DNA of 64,000 nt from Paenibacillus sp. A3 (GTDB lineage Bacteria; Bacillota; Bacilli; Paenibacillales; NBRC-103111), in the NCBI RefSeq assembly GCF_001399685.1, contig NZ_JTHN01000047.1, positions 19,528-83,527 of the forward strand. Direction: 5' to 3'. Both the position numbers and the translations under genes were made by a program. Position 1 is the first letter of the stretch, and each line of letters opens with the position of its first letter. Positions 1-8,984 of the stretch are shown here, in pieces. A model generated the notes under the pieces. It worked only from the letters and a program-made list of their open reading frames with translations. It did not search any database and was not told where the DNA came from.

Positions 1-971
1 GGAAAACGGAGCCCGATCTGCTTGCGGGCCTCGTCCATGATCGAGATTGCAGTCAGCGAATTGGCGTGCGAATTCGTTGCAGACTCCAGCCTTCCGGCTT
101 GCAGTACGTCAATAAATTCCTGCACTTCATAATACATCGATTTGCTGCTCAGCGGACGGGTCAGCACCTCGACCGAACCGTCGCGGTAACGGATTTCCAC
201 ATGTTCCGGCTGATTGATTTTGTCGATGACGAGGGTGCCGTGCTCGCCTTGAATTTCCGTCGGCGCGTACGAATTGACAATCTTGGAATGCGTCAGCACC
301 GCTTCCATCTGCCCGTAGCTTAGCAGCAGGCTTCCCTGCCCGTCCACGCCGGAGTCAAGCAGCAGCCCGTTCGCCTGAACGCGGTCCGGCTGGCCGAACA
401 GCACGACCATCGGATAAATGCAGTACACGCCCAGATCCATCAGCGACCCGTTGGACAGGGCGGGATTAAACGCATTCAGCACCGTCCCCTGCTTATAGGC
501 GTCGTAACGGGAGGAGTATTGACCGTAGCTTGCCGCATAGCGGCGGACCGGGCCGATTTTGGACAAATGCTCCTGAACGGCGCGGAAATTCGGCATCAGC
601 GTCGATTTTAACGCCTCCATCAGCAGTACCCGGTTCGCTTTCGCCGCGGCGATCATCTCCATCACTTCGGTCCGGTTGGAAGCCAGCGGCTTCTCGCAGA
701 GCACATGCTTCCCGTGATTCATCAGCAGCACGGCCTGCTTCGCATGGAAAGCGTTCGGGCTGGCGAGATAGACGGCATCGAACGCATCGCTCCGCGCCAT
801 CGCCTCGAGGTCCGTGAACTTGTGCGGGATTTCGAATTTGGCCGCGAAGGCTTCGGCCTTCTCTTCCGTCCGCGAATAAACCGCCGTTAAGGCAAACGCC
901 TCGCATTCCCGCGCCGCGCGAATAAACTCTTCCGTAATCCAGTTCGTTCCGATGACTGCAAATCGTATCAT
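1..971 (-). CDS. Gfo/Idh/MocA-family oxidoreductase (C-terminus cut by window edge)
   Basis: The frame reads from an ATG at 971 to the window edge without a stop, giving about 323 residues. The N-terminus is a Rossmann nucleotide-binding region (MIRFAVIG, with a degenerate glycine motif). A CEKP motif at residues 92-95 carries the family lysine, and a long alpha/beta domain follows. Such proteins oxidise or reduce sugars, inositols or related alcohols with NAD(P) in the cytoplasm; the substrate cannot be told from sequence. It is transcribed away from the small gene at 1136. Family confident, function open. Confidence 0.88.
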   Translation of the reverse strand, partial: MIRFAVIGTNWITEEFIRAARECEAFALTAVYSRTEEKAEAFAAKFEIPHKFTDLEAMARSDAFDAVYLASPNAFHAKQAVLLMNHGKHVLCEKPLASNRTEVMEMIAAAKANRVLLMEALKSTLMPNFRAVQEHLSKIGPVRRYAASYGQYSSRYDAYKQGTVLNAFNPALSNGSLMDLGVYCIYPMVVLFGQPDRVQANGLLLDSGVDGQGSLLLSYGQMEAVLTHSKIVNSYAPTEIQGEHGTLVIDKINQPEHVEIRYRDGSVEVLTRPLSSKSMYYEVQEFIDVLQAGRLESATNSHANSLTAISIMDEARKQIGLRF

Positions 972-1135
972 GTTTCATTTCCTCTCGTTGTGTAATCTGT
1001 CGTCATGCCTATCCTTCTATTGTATAGGAGGAGAGCGTAAGAGGCCAACTGAAATTTCCAGATTCCCGCATTGAACGGATAGATGTACAAAATTAGGGTA
1101 AAATATCCATTAAAATCTTATCTTAAGGAGCCGCC

Positions 1136-1522
1136 ATGATCAGCAATCGCGAACTGAAGGGACAAATCGAAGAATTAACCGAGCAAAACCAGTTTCTAAG
1201 CGACGAGCTTCAGCAGATCAAAAGCTTGCTCGAAAGCCAGTCCAACAACCAAAACCAAAGCTCGAATCAAGGCCAGAGCATCCAAGGATCGGGGCAAACC
1301 AACAATCCGCTGTTCGATATGGCCAACGATTTCATTCAGCTCAAAAAGCTGACGAGCGACCTGCAGACCAAGATGCAGGAATATGCTTCCAAACAAACCC
1401 GCGGCTCGCGGTTAACGGACGAGGATGTCATCAATCTGATCATCAATATGATGAACGGGATGATCGATTGGACCATCGATTTCGTGTCCAAACAGAATCA
1501 AGCGCAAGGGCAGATGCAGTAA
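1136..1522 (+). CDS. Small hydrophilic coiled-coil protein of unknown function
   Basis: This 128-residue protein starts at ATG 1136 behind AAGGAG with five bases spacing. Residues 1-40 have heptad-like spacing suggesting a coiled coil. Residues 40-60 are a low-complexity Gln/Asn/Ser-rich linker, and the rest is helical with a Met-rich segment near residue 105. There is no signal peptide or membrane segment. I do not recognise a family; the composition suggests a structural or sporulation-associated protein, but that is only a guess. It converges on the hydrolase gene at a shared terminator. Confidence 0.7.
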   Translation: MISNRELKGQIEELTEQNQFLSDELQQIKSLLESQSNNQNQSSNQGQSIQGSGQTNNPLFDMANDFIQLKKLTSDLQTKMQEYASKQTRGSRLTDEDVINLIINMMNGMIDWTIDFVSKQNQAQGQMQ

Positions 1523-1535
1523 GCAAAAAAAGACA

Positions 1536-1566
1536 AAAGGGCCCCTCCTGTCGGGAGAGCCCTTTA
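1536..1566. terminator. Hairpin terminator between convergent genes
   Basis: The outer arms AAAGGGC (1536-1542) and GCCCTTT (1559-1565) pair, with a further CTCC/GGAG inner stem. On the minus strand the hairpin is followed by a T-rich run, so it best terminates the hydrolase gene ending at 1581. It may also stop the small plus-strand gene ending at 1522. Confidence 0.75.
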
Positions 1567-1580
1567 TCCGCGTTTCGCCA

Positions 1581-2477
1581 TTATACCGGGTTCTTTTTCA
1601 AATGGGTATGAAAGAACGATTTCACCACGTCCAGCGTATGCGGCTGGGTAAAGCCGATATGCCCGACACCGTTTACTTTATACATGGTGGTGTCATTATG
1701 ACCTGCTTGCTTCAGCGCCTGAAACAGCTCGACGCTTTGCTCGTAGGGAACGACGTCGTCCTGATCCCCGTGCATGATTAGAATCGGCGGCGCATCGGCG
1801 CGCACATATTCGATAGGGCTTGCTTTTCTCGATTTTTCTTTGTTTTCCTGAATCGCCCCGCCAACCAACTTGGATTCCGGCGAATGGGGAGAATCGTGAT
1901 CGAAGACGGACGGATACCGGCTCATCGAAAGCAAATTCGTAGGCCCGAACCAATCTACAACCGCCTGGACGCTGCTGGATTCGTAAAGATATTCCCTGTC
2001 CCCTTCAAACGCTTCCTCACCTTCGGCCAACCCCAGCAAAAGAGCCAGATGTCCACCCGACGAATCGCCCCACACGCCTACCCGCCGCGGATCGATGTTG
2101 TATTGGGAGGCATGGGCTTTCAGGAACCGCACCGCGGTTCTGACATCCTGGATTTGCGCCGGAAAAATCGCCTCCCCGCTCCCTCGGTACTGCACGCTTG
2201 CCACGACGTACCCCAGCTTCGCAAATTCGGCCAGCTGCGGCACGAAGGCGAACGTATCCTGCTCGGACCACCCCCATCCGCAGCCTTGCAAATAAATAAT
2301 CAGGGGATACGTCTCTTGGTTCCCTTCCCGGTGAAACAAAGCGTCCATAGGGTTCCGATACACCAGCAAATTCAAGGTCAACGACCGGCCCTCGACGTTG
2401 GAAAACTCGATATTCGGAATCAATTGAACATAGGAATTGACGTTTTGCTCCCACGGGAGCTCTTTAATTTCGGTCAT
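1581..2477 (-). CDS. Alpha/beta hydrolase (esterase/acyl-peptide-hydrolase-like)
   Basis: A 298-residue cytoplasmic serine hydrolase. The GxSxG nucleophile elbow is GDSSG around residues 137-141, with Ser139 the likely nucleophile. HGDQDDVVP near residue 236 supplies the acid, and a late GVGH motif the histidine. The oxyanion region includes a YLQGCGWGW stretch in place of the HGGG of hormone-sensitive-lipase relatives. The start at 2477 follows AGGAGGAAGTCCC. Upstream, two copies of the Rrf2-type palindrome suggest control by the neighbouring regulator. The natural substrate is unknown; small esters are typical for the family. Confidence 0.85.
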   Translation of the reverse strand: MTEIKELPWEQNVNSYVQLIPNIEFSNVEGRSLTLNLLVYRNPMDALFHREGNQETYPLIIYLQGCGWGWSEQDTFAFVPQLAEFAKLGYVVASVQYRGSGEAIFPAQIQDVRTAVRFLKAHASQYNIDPRRVGVWGDSSGGHLALLLGLAEGEEAFEGDREYLYESSSVQAVVDWFGPTNLLSMSRYPSVFDHDSPHSPESKLVGGAIQENKEKSRKASPIEYVRADAPPILIMHGDQDDVVPYEQSVELFQALKQAGHNDTTMYKVNGVGHIGFTQPHTLDVVKSFFHTHLKKNPV

Positions 2478-2613
2478 GGGACTTCCTCCTCTTGGTATGT
2501 AATATTCCGTAAAGTGTTTGTTCCGGGAATTACTTCATTTTCCTCACCTCCCTTCCAGGGGTGGAACCGGGAATACTGCATCCGGACAGCGTCGTTCTTT
2601 TTTTGGCAGCCTC

Positions 2614-2636
2614 GTTGTAAATAAAATACTTACAAC
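2614..2636. promoter_or_regulatory. Palindromic operator copy 1 (upstream of hydrolase)
   Basis: GTTGTAA-N9-TTACAAC with perfect 7-base arms. It lies about 137 bases upstream of the hydrolase start. On the minus strand its spacer contains TATTTT, a possible weak -10 element. It is identical in design to the site overlapping the Rrf2 gene promoter. Confidence 0.75.
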
Positions 2637-2682
2637 AAAGAGGCGACTTGGTCTACGATAACCTTAGCCCATAGTTCATACC

Positions 2683-2705
2683 GTTGTAAGCACTTCACTT
2701 ACAAC
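2683..2705. promoter_or_regulatory. Palindromic operator copy 2 (between Rrf2 gene and hydrolase)
   Basis: A second GTTGTAA-N9-TTACAAC with perfect arms, just beyond the Rrf2 stop codon and 46 bases from copy 1. No promoter hexamer is evident in its spacer, so it may serve cooperative binding or looping rather than direct occlusion. Confidence 0.7.
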
Positions 2706-2718
2706 CCATTCAAAAAAA

Positions 2719-3168
2719 TTATGCTTCCTGAGAAGCCTGAGCAGCATTCTTTTTTTGAACAAGGAGCTCGGTTAATTCTTGGATAGAAACTTCTTTCAAG
2801 ATGCTCTCCATGGCCGTTTGAGCCTTCAACAAAATAATCTCGAGAACCCGGTGAATGTTCGCTCCGACCCAGCAATCCGGATTCGGATTTTCGTGGGTAT
2901 GGAAAAGCTCGCCCTCCTCAACGACCTCGACGGCTTTATACACGTCATATAAGGAAATCGCCCCGGCTTCTTTCAGCAGATAAGCTCCGCCCGATCCCCG
3001 CTTCACGTCAATCAACCCGGATTTTTTCAATAATCTGCTGATTTGACGGATAAACACGGGATTCGTGTTGACGCTGTCGGCGATTTGTTCGGAAGTAAGC
3101 TGGTCTGCACGGACATGGATTAGGGACAACATATGAACGGCAATCGTAAAGCGGCTGCTTATTTTCAT
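2719..3168 (-). CDS. Rrf2-family transcriptional regulator
   Basis: A 149-residue winged-helix regulator. Residues 1-70 match the Rrf2 fold (MKISSRFTIAVHML, then SEQIADSVNTNPVFIRQIS and a glycine-rich wing, RGSGGAYLL). It lacks the three-cysteine cluster of IscR/NsrR and has one cysteine (about residue 98), so it resembles YwnA-type members. Its promoter carries TTGACC and TATAAT with the palindrome GTTGTAA-N9-TTACAAC centred on the -10, implying autorepression. Two more copies flank its 3' end and probably control the adjacent hydrolase. The signal it senses is unknown. Confidence 0.9.
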   Translation of the reverse strand: MKISSRFTIAVHMLSLIHVRADQLTSEQIADSVNTNPVFIRQISRLLKKSGLIDVKRGSGGAYLLKEAGAISLYDVYKAVEVVEEGELFHTHENPNPDCWVGANIHRVLEIILLKAQTAMESILKEVSIQELTELLVQKKNAAQASQEA

Positions 3169-3182
3169 GGTTCCACCCTTTC

Positions 3183-3220
3183 GTTGTAAACATTATACTT
3201 ACAACTAAACAAAAGGTCAA
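3183..3220 (-). promoter_or_regulatory. Autoregulated promoter of the Rrf2 gene with embedded operator (copy 3)
   Basis: On the minus strand TTGACC (3220-3215), a 17-base spacer and TATAAT (3197-3192) form a near-consensus sigma-A promoter. The palindrome GTTGTAA-N9-TTACAAC spans 3183-3205, so the -10 hexamer sits exactly inside its 9-base spacer. Bound repressor would block RNA polymerase directly. Confidence 0.85.
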
Positions 3221-3280
3221 CTTTTTCCCGGAGCTTTCGTTCACTAAAAAGAAGCGGCGGCTTGTCACTTTTGCACCAAT

Positions 3281-3321
3281 AAAAAGTGCGGCACACCGGA
3301 TTGAACGTCCATTGTGCCGCA
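3281..3321 (-). terminator. Terminator of the biosynthetic operon
   Basis: On the minus strand TGCGGCACA (3321-3313) pairs with TGTGCCGCA (3295-3287) in a perfect 9-base stem with a 17-base loop, followed by TTTTT. It lies just after the stop codon of the last operon gene (3331). Confidence 0.9.
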
Positions 3322-3330
3322 TTCTCCGCC

Positions 3331-4086
3331 CTACAGTCCGCGTGACCCGGCGTCAGCCGCACCGCCCGATGTAACGCCAACCGGACGAATCCCGTTATTT
3401 CCCTCTGGTCTTCCTAAAAGTACCGAGCCCAATCGAAGCCAAGTCGCCCCTTCTTCGACCGCCACCTCGAAATCGTTGGACATCCCCATCGAAAGACCGC
3501 CGACCTCGTACTTCAGAATGCTTAGCGCATTCAGGTCGTCGCGCAATTCCCGCAGCCTTTTAAAGACCGGGCGTGTCGCCTCCGGGTCCGCTTCGTGCGG
3601 GGCCATCGTCATCAGTCCGGCGATCCGAATGTGCTCCATGCCGGCAATTTCCTCCGCGAACGTAAACAAGCTTTCCGGCGGCAGCCCCTGCTTGGTCTGC
3701 TCCCCGGAAACGTTGACTTGAATAAAGCAGTTGACGACGGTTTGGAGCGCCGCGGCTTTTTTCTCGATTTCTTCCGCCAATGCCAAGCGGTCCAAGGAGT
3801 GGATATAAGCGAATTTGCCGACGGCATCCTTCACCTTATTCGTTTGCAAATGTCCGATAAAATGCCACGTCCCCGTCGCGCGAAGGGCCTGCCATTTATC
3901 TCGGGCATCCTGCCAGCGGCTTTCGCCGACATGGGAGACGCCGAGCTGCAAAATCCGCTCCGTCACTTCCAGCGTCGTATATTTCGTTATGGCAATAATC
4001 CGCAATTCCTCCGGGCTTCTTCCGGAGCGCCGGCAGGCTTCTTGAATGCGATGCCGGACGGCGGTCAAACGGTCCTGTAAATCCAA
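3331..4086 (-). CDS. YggS/PLPHP-family pyridoxal-phosphate homeostasis protein
   Basis: A 251-residue cytoplasmic single-domain TIM-barrel protein. Lys35 in the IAITK motif is the PLP-binding lysine. The family motifs [22 protein letters not shown] and [10 protein letters not shown] are all visible. YggS proteins hold and buffer PLP and influence amino-acid pools without a defined reaction. Here it is the last gene of the operon, 26 bases after an exporter gene. That fits a cluster containing three PLP enzymes (two DegT proteins and a TrpB2-like protein). The C-terminal 20 residues are low-complexity and beyond the usual family length. Confidence 0.92.
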   Translation of the reverse strand: MDLQDRLTAVRHRIQEACRRSGRSPEELRIIAITKYTTLEVTERILQLGVSHVGESRWQDARDKWQALRATGTWHFIGHLQTNKVKDAVGKFAYIHSLDRLALAEEIEKKAAALQTVVNCFIQVNVSGEQTKQGLPPESLFTFAEEIAGMEHIRIAGLMTMAPHEADPEATRPVFKRLRELRDDLNALSILKYEVGGLSMGMSNDFEVAVEEGATWLRLGSVLLGRPEGNNGIRPVGVTSGGAADAGSRGL

Positions 4087-4112
4087 CGTGTATCCCTCCC
4101 CTTATGCGGCGG

Positions 4113-5846
4113 CTAGATGGAAAGCCTTGCCGACGCGCGATGCTGAGCGGCCACCAGCCTCTGGTACCCCTTGTGAACCCTCAGCAATTCCTCGTGCTTC
4201 CCTTGTCCGGCAATGTGCCCTTTGTCCAGCACGAAGATGACATCGGCATTTTTGACGGTCGACAGCCGGTGGGCAATGACAATGGTCGTCTTGCCCCGCC
4301 TGGCTTCGTCCAAATTTTGCTGCACCTCGTATTCCGTCTCCACATCCAGGGCGGAGGTCGCTTCGTCGAGAATTAAAATTTCCGGCTCTTTCAGCAAAAT
4401 CCGGGCCAGAGCCAAGCGCTGACGCTGGCCGCCCGACAGGCTGATCCCTCGTTCCCCGATCGTCGTGTCATAGCCGTTCGGCAGGCTGGTCACAAATTCG
4501 TGAATGCAGGCGATCCGACAAGCGCGCACCAGTTGGCTTTCCGGTACATGCTCCATGCCCAACTGCAAATTATGCCGGATGCTGCCGGGAAAAAAATAAG
4601 GCTCCTGAAAGACGATTCCAACTTTATCCAGCCAATCCTTTCTTCGGACCGCCGTAAGCTGCCGGTCGTTGACGGTAACCCTTCCTTCGCACGGATCGTA
4701 GAAACGGATCAGCAATTTGGCGATCGTCGACTTGCCGCTGCCGCTTTCCCCGACAAAGGCAATTTTCCGGCCTGCCGGCAGCTCCAGGCTGATCCGGTGC
4801 AAAATCCGTTTGCCCGCGTCCCCGTAATCGAACGAAACGTGATGGAAGCCGATGCGGCGGACTTCGTCCCGAAACGGCAGCGCTCCGTCCGCCTCTCCCT
4901 CCGCCTCCGTGACTTGGCGAATCCGTTCCACCGACGACAAATAACCGGACACATTCATAGACAAATCGTACATTTGCTGCACGGTATCCATCAATTGACG
5001 GGCATACTGATAGGTCACGACAAACATCCCGAGCGAAAGCTTTCCCTGCAGGACCAGCAGGCCCCCGTACCCGAGCACAAGCAAATTCGCTGCCCATTTG
5101 AACGGATCGCAGGCCAGCAGCTGCCGATTCAGCAGCTTGGTTTGCCGCAGGACGCTGGCAAAATACCGGTTGAACCGGTCGTTGAACCGGTCGCGCTCCC
5201 ACGATTGCCGGTCGTTCGCGATGACTTCCCGGGTCGAGGATACCGATTCTTCGAGATGCACCAGCAGCTCGGCTTTTCCGGCATTGACTTCGTCGGCAGC
5301 CCGCTTGCGCAAACGGGCGAACCGCCTGCCGAGCACCAAATAAAGACAGCTCAGCCCGCCGGTCGCCAGCAGCAGGAACGGACTGGCGAAGCCGATGATG
5401 ACGGTAAGAATAACGATTGTAGTCAGCTGCTGGATCAGCTTCGGGATATCGCTCCCTGCCGTATGGGCGGCCTGAAAAATATCCGTCGTCAACCGGTAGA
5501 CGTAATCGGCCGTCCGTTCCTGCTGCCACCGCAGCATCGGAATTCGCTCCATAAACGCCAAAAATTCGCGGTACATGCCGGACCGCAACGCCGTGATGTT
5601 CCTTTGCACGAGATAAGGAACAAGTGTAAACAACAGCGAATAGACGGCATATGCCCCAATGACCGCTGCGATCAGCGATCCGAACAGATGATACTGTTGC
5701 CCAAGAAACACGTCGTCGATCATGACCTTCTGCATCGCGATCGTCGCAAGGAGCGCCGCCCCTTCCGCCATCATGAGGACAATGCAGGCCAAGACTTTCC
5801 ATTTTCTAAGCGCGATATGTCCCAGTATCCATTTCCAATTGGCCAT
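4113..5846 (-). CDS. ABC exporter half-transporter B (membrane plus ATPase)
   Basis: About 577 residues: an N-terminal six-helix exporter domain (roughly residues 1-300) fused to an ATPase. The Walker A is GESGSGKST, the signature is LSGGQRQR, the Walker B is EILILDEATSALD, and the H-loop is IAHRLSTV. I chose the ATG at 5846 because GGAGG lies six bases upstream; the 41-base overlap with the preceding exporter gene implies translational coupling. The two halves probably form a heterodimer. Position in the operon suggests export of, and self-protection against, the cluster product. The cargo is inferred only from context. Confidence 0.92.
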   Translation of the reverse strand: MANWKWILGHIALRKWKVLACIVLMMAEGAALLATIAMQKVMIDDVFLGQQYHLFGSLIAAVIGAYAVYSLLFTLVPYLVQRNITALRSGMYREFLAFMERIPMLRWQQERTADYVYRLTTDIFQAAHTAGSDIPKLIQQLTTIVILTVIIGFASPFLLLATGGLSCLYLVLGRRFARLRKRAADEVNAGKAELLVHLEESVSSTREVIANDRQSWERDRFNDRFNRYFASVLRQTKLLNRQLLACDPFKWAANLLVLGYGGLLVLQGKLSLGMFVVTYQYARQLMDTVQQMYDLSMNVSGYLSSVERIRQVTEAEGEADGALPFRDEVRRIGFHHVSFDYGDAGKRILHRISLELPAGRKIAFVGESGSGKSTIAKLLIRFYDPCEGRVTVNDRQLTAVRRKDWLDKVGIVFQEPYFFPGSIRHNLQLGMEHVPESQLVRACRIACIHEFVTSLPNGYDTTIGERGISLSGGQRQRLALARILLKEPEILILDEATSALDVETEYEVQQNLDEARRGKTTIVIAHRLSTVKNADVIFVLDKGHIAGQGKHEELLRVHKGYQRLVAAQHRASARLSI

Positions 5847-7644
5847 GAACATCCTCCGCCGCATTCCAGGTTCCGCCGGCAGCCATCCGGTAAAAGCTCC
5901 CGCCCAGCCGCAGCAATTGCTCGAAGCTGCCCGCCTCCGCCACCGCTCCGTCTTGGATCACGCAGATTACGTCGTACTCCTTGATCGTCGATAATTTATG
6001 AGCCACTGTAATGATCGTTCTGCCCTTCATCAGGCTGCTGATGGCTTGCTGTACCTTGATATCGTTGATCGTATCGAGCGCGGAGGTCGCTTCGTCCAGG
6101 ATCAGGACTGCCGGATTTTTCAGAAACAGCCGGGCCAGCGCGACGCGCTGCTTCTGTCCGCCCGACAAGAGGACGGCCCGCTCGCCCACAATCGTATCGT
6201 AGCCCTGCGGGAGCTCCATAATAAACTCGTGGGCGTTGGCGGCTTTCGCGGCGTCGATCATTTCCTCGTCTGCTGCCTCCGGCCGGCCGAAGCGGATATT
6301 TTCCCTCACCGTTGTCCCGAACAAATAGGGCTCTTGGAACACGAACCCCATCGTCTGCCTCAACTGGGCCAAGGACAGCCGGGGGAGTGGAACCCCGTCC
6401 AGGGTGACCGTTCCCCGCTGCGGGTCGTAAAATCTCCCGATCAGCTTCAGGATCGTCGATTTGCCGCAGCCGCTCGCCCCGACCAAAGCGACCCGTTTTC
6501 CCGGCTTGATCGTCAGGTTCAGCCCCTGAAGCAGAGCGCTTCCCGGTTCGTACCCGAACTCCACGTCCTCCAGACGGATTTCGCCCTTCACGTCCGGAAG
6601 GAACACAGGCTGCGCATCTTCCTTGACGGCGGGCTCCTGCTCCATAAACGCGTACAGCCGGGCGGCTTGATGCACCAGAATGCGCTGCTCCGTAAAATTC
6701 GAAATCAGCGCGGTCAGCGTCTGCATGCCGGAGAAAAAGTACATCATAAACACGGTAAACTCCCCGACCGTCAGGCTGCCGGACCGATGCAGCACAAAGC
6801 CGCAGGCAAAAATAGCGATGCCGCCCGCATATAACGTCATCTTGCGGTTGGCTCCCCGCAAATTCGCGTACCAAAGATGCTTCAGAGCGATGCGGCTGAA
6901 CTCATTCAACCGGTCGATGACGAGGGACTGCCCCCAGCGGACGGTGGAAGACGCCCTCAGCTCCGGCAGGGCCGACAGCGCGTCGTATACGGTTTGGTTC
7001 AAGTGAACCCGATCGGCGGCCATTTGCTGCCCGGCCATGGACGCTTTCGTTTCCAGATAAGGTCCGAAGACGTAATAAAGCAGCAGGCAAGGAATCGCGA
7101 GCAGCGTAAGCTCCCAGCTCGTGTGCAGCATAAGGGCAACCGCCACGGCCGAAAAAACGATTTCGTGCAGCAGCCACGGAATCGCCTGCCGGTACATGTT
7201 TTGCACCGCCGCCACTTCCGTATTCAGCAGCGATAACGTTTCGCCCGCCGGGTGATGCTCGAAATACGCGAAGCCAAGCTTGCGCATATGGTCGATCACC
7301 GCATACTGCATGTCCCGGGCGGCCCGCTCCTGCAGCGAATTTTGCGTCACGTTTTGAAGCACCCTCCCGGCGAACAGAAACGTCACCAGCAGAGCGATCG
7401 CGCCCAAATAGCCGTAAAAATAAACCGGGTCGGACATGGCATCGACACCGTCGATGAAATACTGGATCAGCTTGGCGACCAGCAGCTCGGATACCGAAAT
7501 GACCGCGATGGCCAAAATCAATAGCGAGCAAGCGGCGCGGTAAGGCAGCATAAAAGACACAATCCAGAAGTAGACCCGGCGCATGCGGTTCGATTGAGCC
7601 CGGGGCCGCTCCGTACCTGCGCCTCTTGTCAGGTTAGTCCCCAT
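5806..7644 (-). CDS. ABC exporter half-transporter A (membrane plus ATPase)
   Basis: About 612 residues, with a six-helix membrane domain followed by an ATPase domain. Walker A is GASGCGKST, the signature is LSGGQKQR, Walker B is AVLILDEATSALD and the H-loop is VAHKLST. The ATG at 7644 is preferred because the longer reading frame would run back across the upstream acetyltransferase stop at 7659, and an AAGGGAG element lies about nine bases upstream. It overlaps the second half-transporter by 41 bases and probably pairs with it as a heterodimeric multidrug-type exporter. Confidence 0.92.
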   Translation of the reverse strand: MGTNLTRGAGTERPRAQSNRMRRVYFWIVSFMLPYRAACSLLILAIAVISVSELLVAKLIQYFIDGVDAMSDPVYFYGYLGAIALLVTFLFAGRVLQNVTQNSLQERAARDMQYAVIDHMRKLGFAYFEHHPAGETLSLLNTEVAAVQNMYRQAIPWLLHEIVFSAVAVALMLHTSWELTLLAIPCLLLYYVFGPYLETKASMAGQQMAADRVHLNQTVYDALSALPELRASSTVRWGQSLVIDRLNEFSRIALKHLWYANLRGANRKMTLYAGGIAIFACGFVLHRSGSLTVGEFTVFMMYFFSGMQTLTALISNFTEQRILVHQAARLYAFMEQEPAVKEDAQPVFLPDVKGEIRLEDVEFGYEPGSALLQGLNLTIKPGKRVALVGASGCGKSTILKLIGRFYDPQRGTVTLDGVPLPRLSLAQLRQTMGFVFQEPYLFGTTVRENIRFGRPEAADEEMIDAAKAANAHEFIMELPQGYDTIVGERAVLLSGGQKQRVALARLFLKNPAVLILDEATSALDTINDIKVQQAISSLMKGRTIITVAHKLSTIKEYDVICVIQDGAVAEAGSFEQLLRLGGSFYRMAAGGTWNAAEDVHGQLEMDTGTYRA

Positions 7645-7658
7645 GCGGTCCGTCTCCC

Positions 7659-8213
7659 TTAATCCGTCGTCCGAACCCGCTCGTTCACCTGAAAAATTTG
7701 AATCGGGCCGTCCCAATCGTCGGCGCGCACTTCCTCATAATTCCCTTGGGTAAACTCGTGAATCGCCTTGCGCCAAAAGACGTGGGCCGGTTTGTTATCG
7801 CCTTCCTGCCTGATTTCCCACGCTCCCTTAAAATGGCGGAAAATTTGGCAGGCCGCCTCCCGTCCGATCCCCTGCCTTCTCCATTTTTTCAATACGAAAA
7901 ACTCCGCGATACTGTAAGTATCGTCCCCCGGCCGCAAATAAACGGTATAATTGTTGATGAAAATAAAGCCCGCCAAGCTGCCGTTCACGGTCAGCAGCAG
8001 CGGCAGCCGCTTGTCCTGCTTGCGCCCTTCCTCCGTCCAGTAATGGTCCAAAAACGGATAATCGAAATAACCGTGTTCGTCCGGGTCCTCCCCGGTATAA
8101 TCCGTCGATTCGTATTGGTAGAGCTGCATCAGATTGCGGATCACCGGCTTATCCGCCATGCCCGCTTCCCTGATTTCCACGTCATGGCCGTTCATATTCG
8201 TCCGGATATTCAT
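7659..8213 (-). CDS. GNAT-family N-acetyltransferase
   Basis: A 184-residue acetyl-CoA-dependent acyltransferase. The acetyl-CoA-binding motif A is visible as a WRRQGIGREAA stretch around residue 115, preceded by beta strands with SIAEFFVL. The ATG at 8213 follows GGAGG with ten bases spacing; longer starts overlap the methyltransferase gene. GNAT proteins acetylate amines on small molecules or proteins. In this operon it could acetylate the product for self-resistance, as known for several nucleoside and aminoglycoside antibiotics, or modify an intermediate. No substrate can be read from the sequence. Confidence 0.85.
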   Translation of the reverse strand: MNIRTNMNGHDVEIREAGMADKPVIRNLMQLYQYESTDYTGEDPDEHGYFDYPFLDHYWTEEGRKQDKRLPLLLTVNGSLAGFIFINNYTVYLRPGDDTYSIAEFFVLKKWRRQGIGREAACQIFRHFKGAWEIRQEGDNKPAHVFWRKAIHEFTQGNYEEVRADDWDGPIQIFQVNERVRTTD

Positions 8214-8248
8214 CTTGGCTTCGCCTCCTCTGTTCTGTCCCTGCGGGG

Positions 8249-8971
8249 TCATGCTTTCCGGTACAAGCCCGTCCACCAGCCGCGTTTGCCCTGCAGCTCG
8301 TCGGCGCGCTCGTCCTTGTACTCGTACAAGTCGATCTTTTCCAAGCCGTTGCGCGCCATGAGCTCCTCGATCTCGCTTTCCGAAAAATGGTGATAGGTCA
8401 TTCCATGCTCGTGATTTTCATAAGAAACAAACGTAATCCCCCGGTCCTCGATCCGTTCGGCCGACAAAGGAATGTCCCGGGACGTCGAGCGCACTTTGAA
8501 AACAAAGTATCCTCCGGAGCGCAGCACTCTGGCGATCTCGCTCCATACCGTCTGCGCCGACGACCACGTATTGAACTGCAGGCAGAAGCTGGCCACCAGG
8601 CAGTCGAAGCGTTCCGCCTCGAAAGGCAGCCGGTAAAACCCGCCTTCCACGAGCCGAACCTCGACGCCCCGTTCCGAGGCGAGCTGCCGGGCGCTTTCCA
8701 GCGCAACCTTGGAAATGTCCAGCCCGGTGCAGCGGTGCGTCTTGGCCAGCTCCACCAGATTGATCCCCGGACCGCAACCGATTTCCAGCACCTCCAGACC
8801 TTCCGGCAGTTGGGCAAAATAATCCTGAAGAAACGGGGCGATCGTTTCCTCCGTGCCCGGCACCGAGCGCAGCTCGGATTCCGTTTTGGCCACGCTATCG
8901 TCCGTCCGGCGGCTGTATAAACGGTTCCATTGGTCTTTATTCGTCGCCATGAATTGATCTATGCTGCTCAT
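8249..8971 (-). CDS. SAM-dependent class I methyltransferase
   Basis: About 240 residues with a Rossmann methyltransferase core. Motif I is VLEIGCGPGINL, the acidic loop is TGLDISKVAL, and the post-motif regions (FDCLVASFCLQF, VLRSGGYFVFKV) are intact. The ATG at 8971, 13 bases after the NRPS stop, is preferred over the longer frame, which overlaps the NRPS. It probably methylates an O or N atom of the cluster product. If the product is gougerotin-like, N-methylation of glycine to sarcosine would be one candidate step; that is inference. Confidence 0.88.
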   Translation of the reverse strand: MSSIDQFMATNKDQWNRLYSRRTDDSVAKTESELRSVPGTEETIAPFLQDYFAQLPEGLEVLEIGCGPGINLVELAKTHRCTGLDISKVALESARQLASERGVEVRLVEGGFYRLPFEAERFDCLVASFCLQFNTWSSAQTVWSEIARVLRSGGYFVFKVRSTSRDIPLSAERIEDRGITFVSYENHEHGMTYHHFSESEIEELMARNGLEKIDLYEYKDERADELQGKRGWWTGLYRKA

Positions 8972-8984
8972 CTGCAATTCCCCC

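Noticed and set aside
2557..2570. T-box-like AGGGGTGGAACCGG on the plus strand
   Set aside because: It resembles the T-box antiterminator core GGGTGGNACCGCG, but no amino-acid or synthetase gene follows on that strand and no specifier hairpin is evident. Probably coincidence.
4500..5984. 494-residue plus-strand reading frame opposite the ABC exporter genes
   Set aside because: Shadow of the exporter coding regions, which have complete ATPase motifs on the minus strand.
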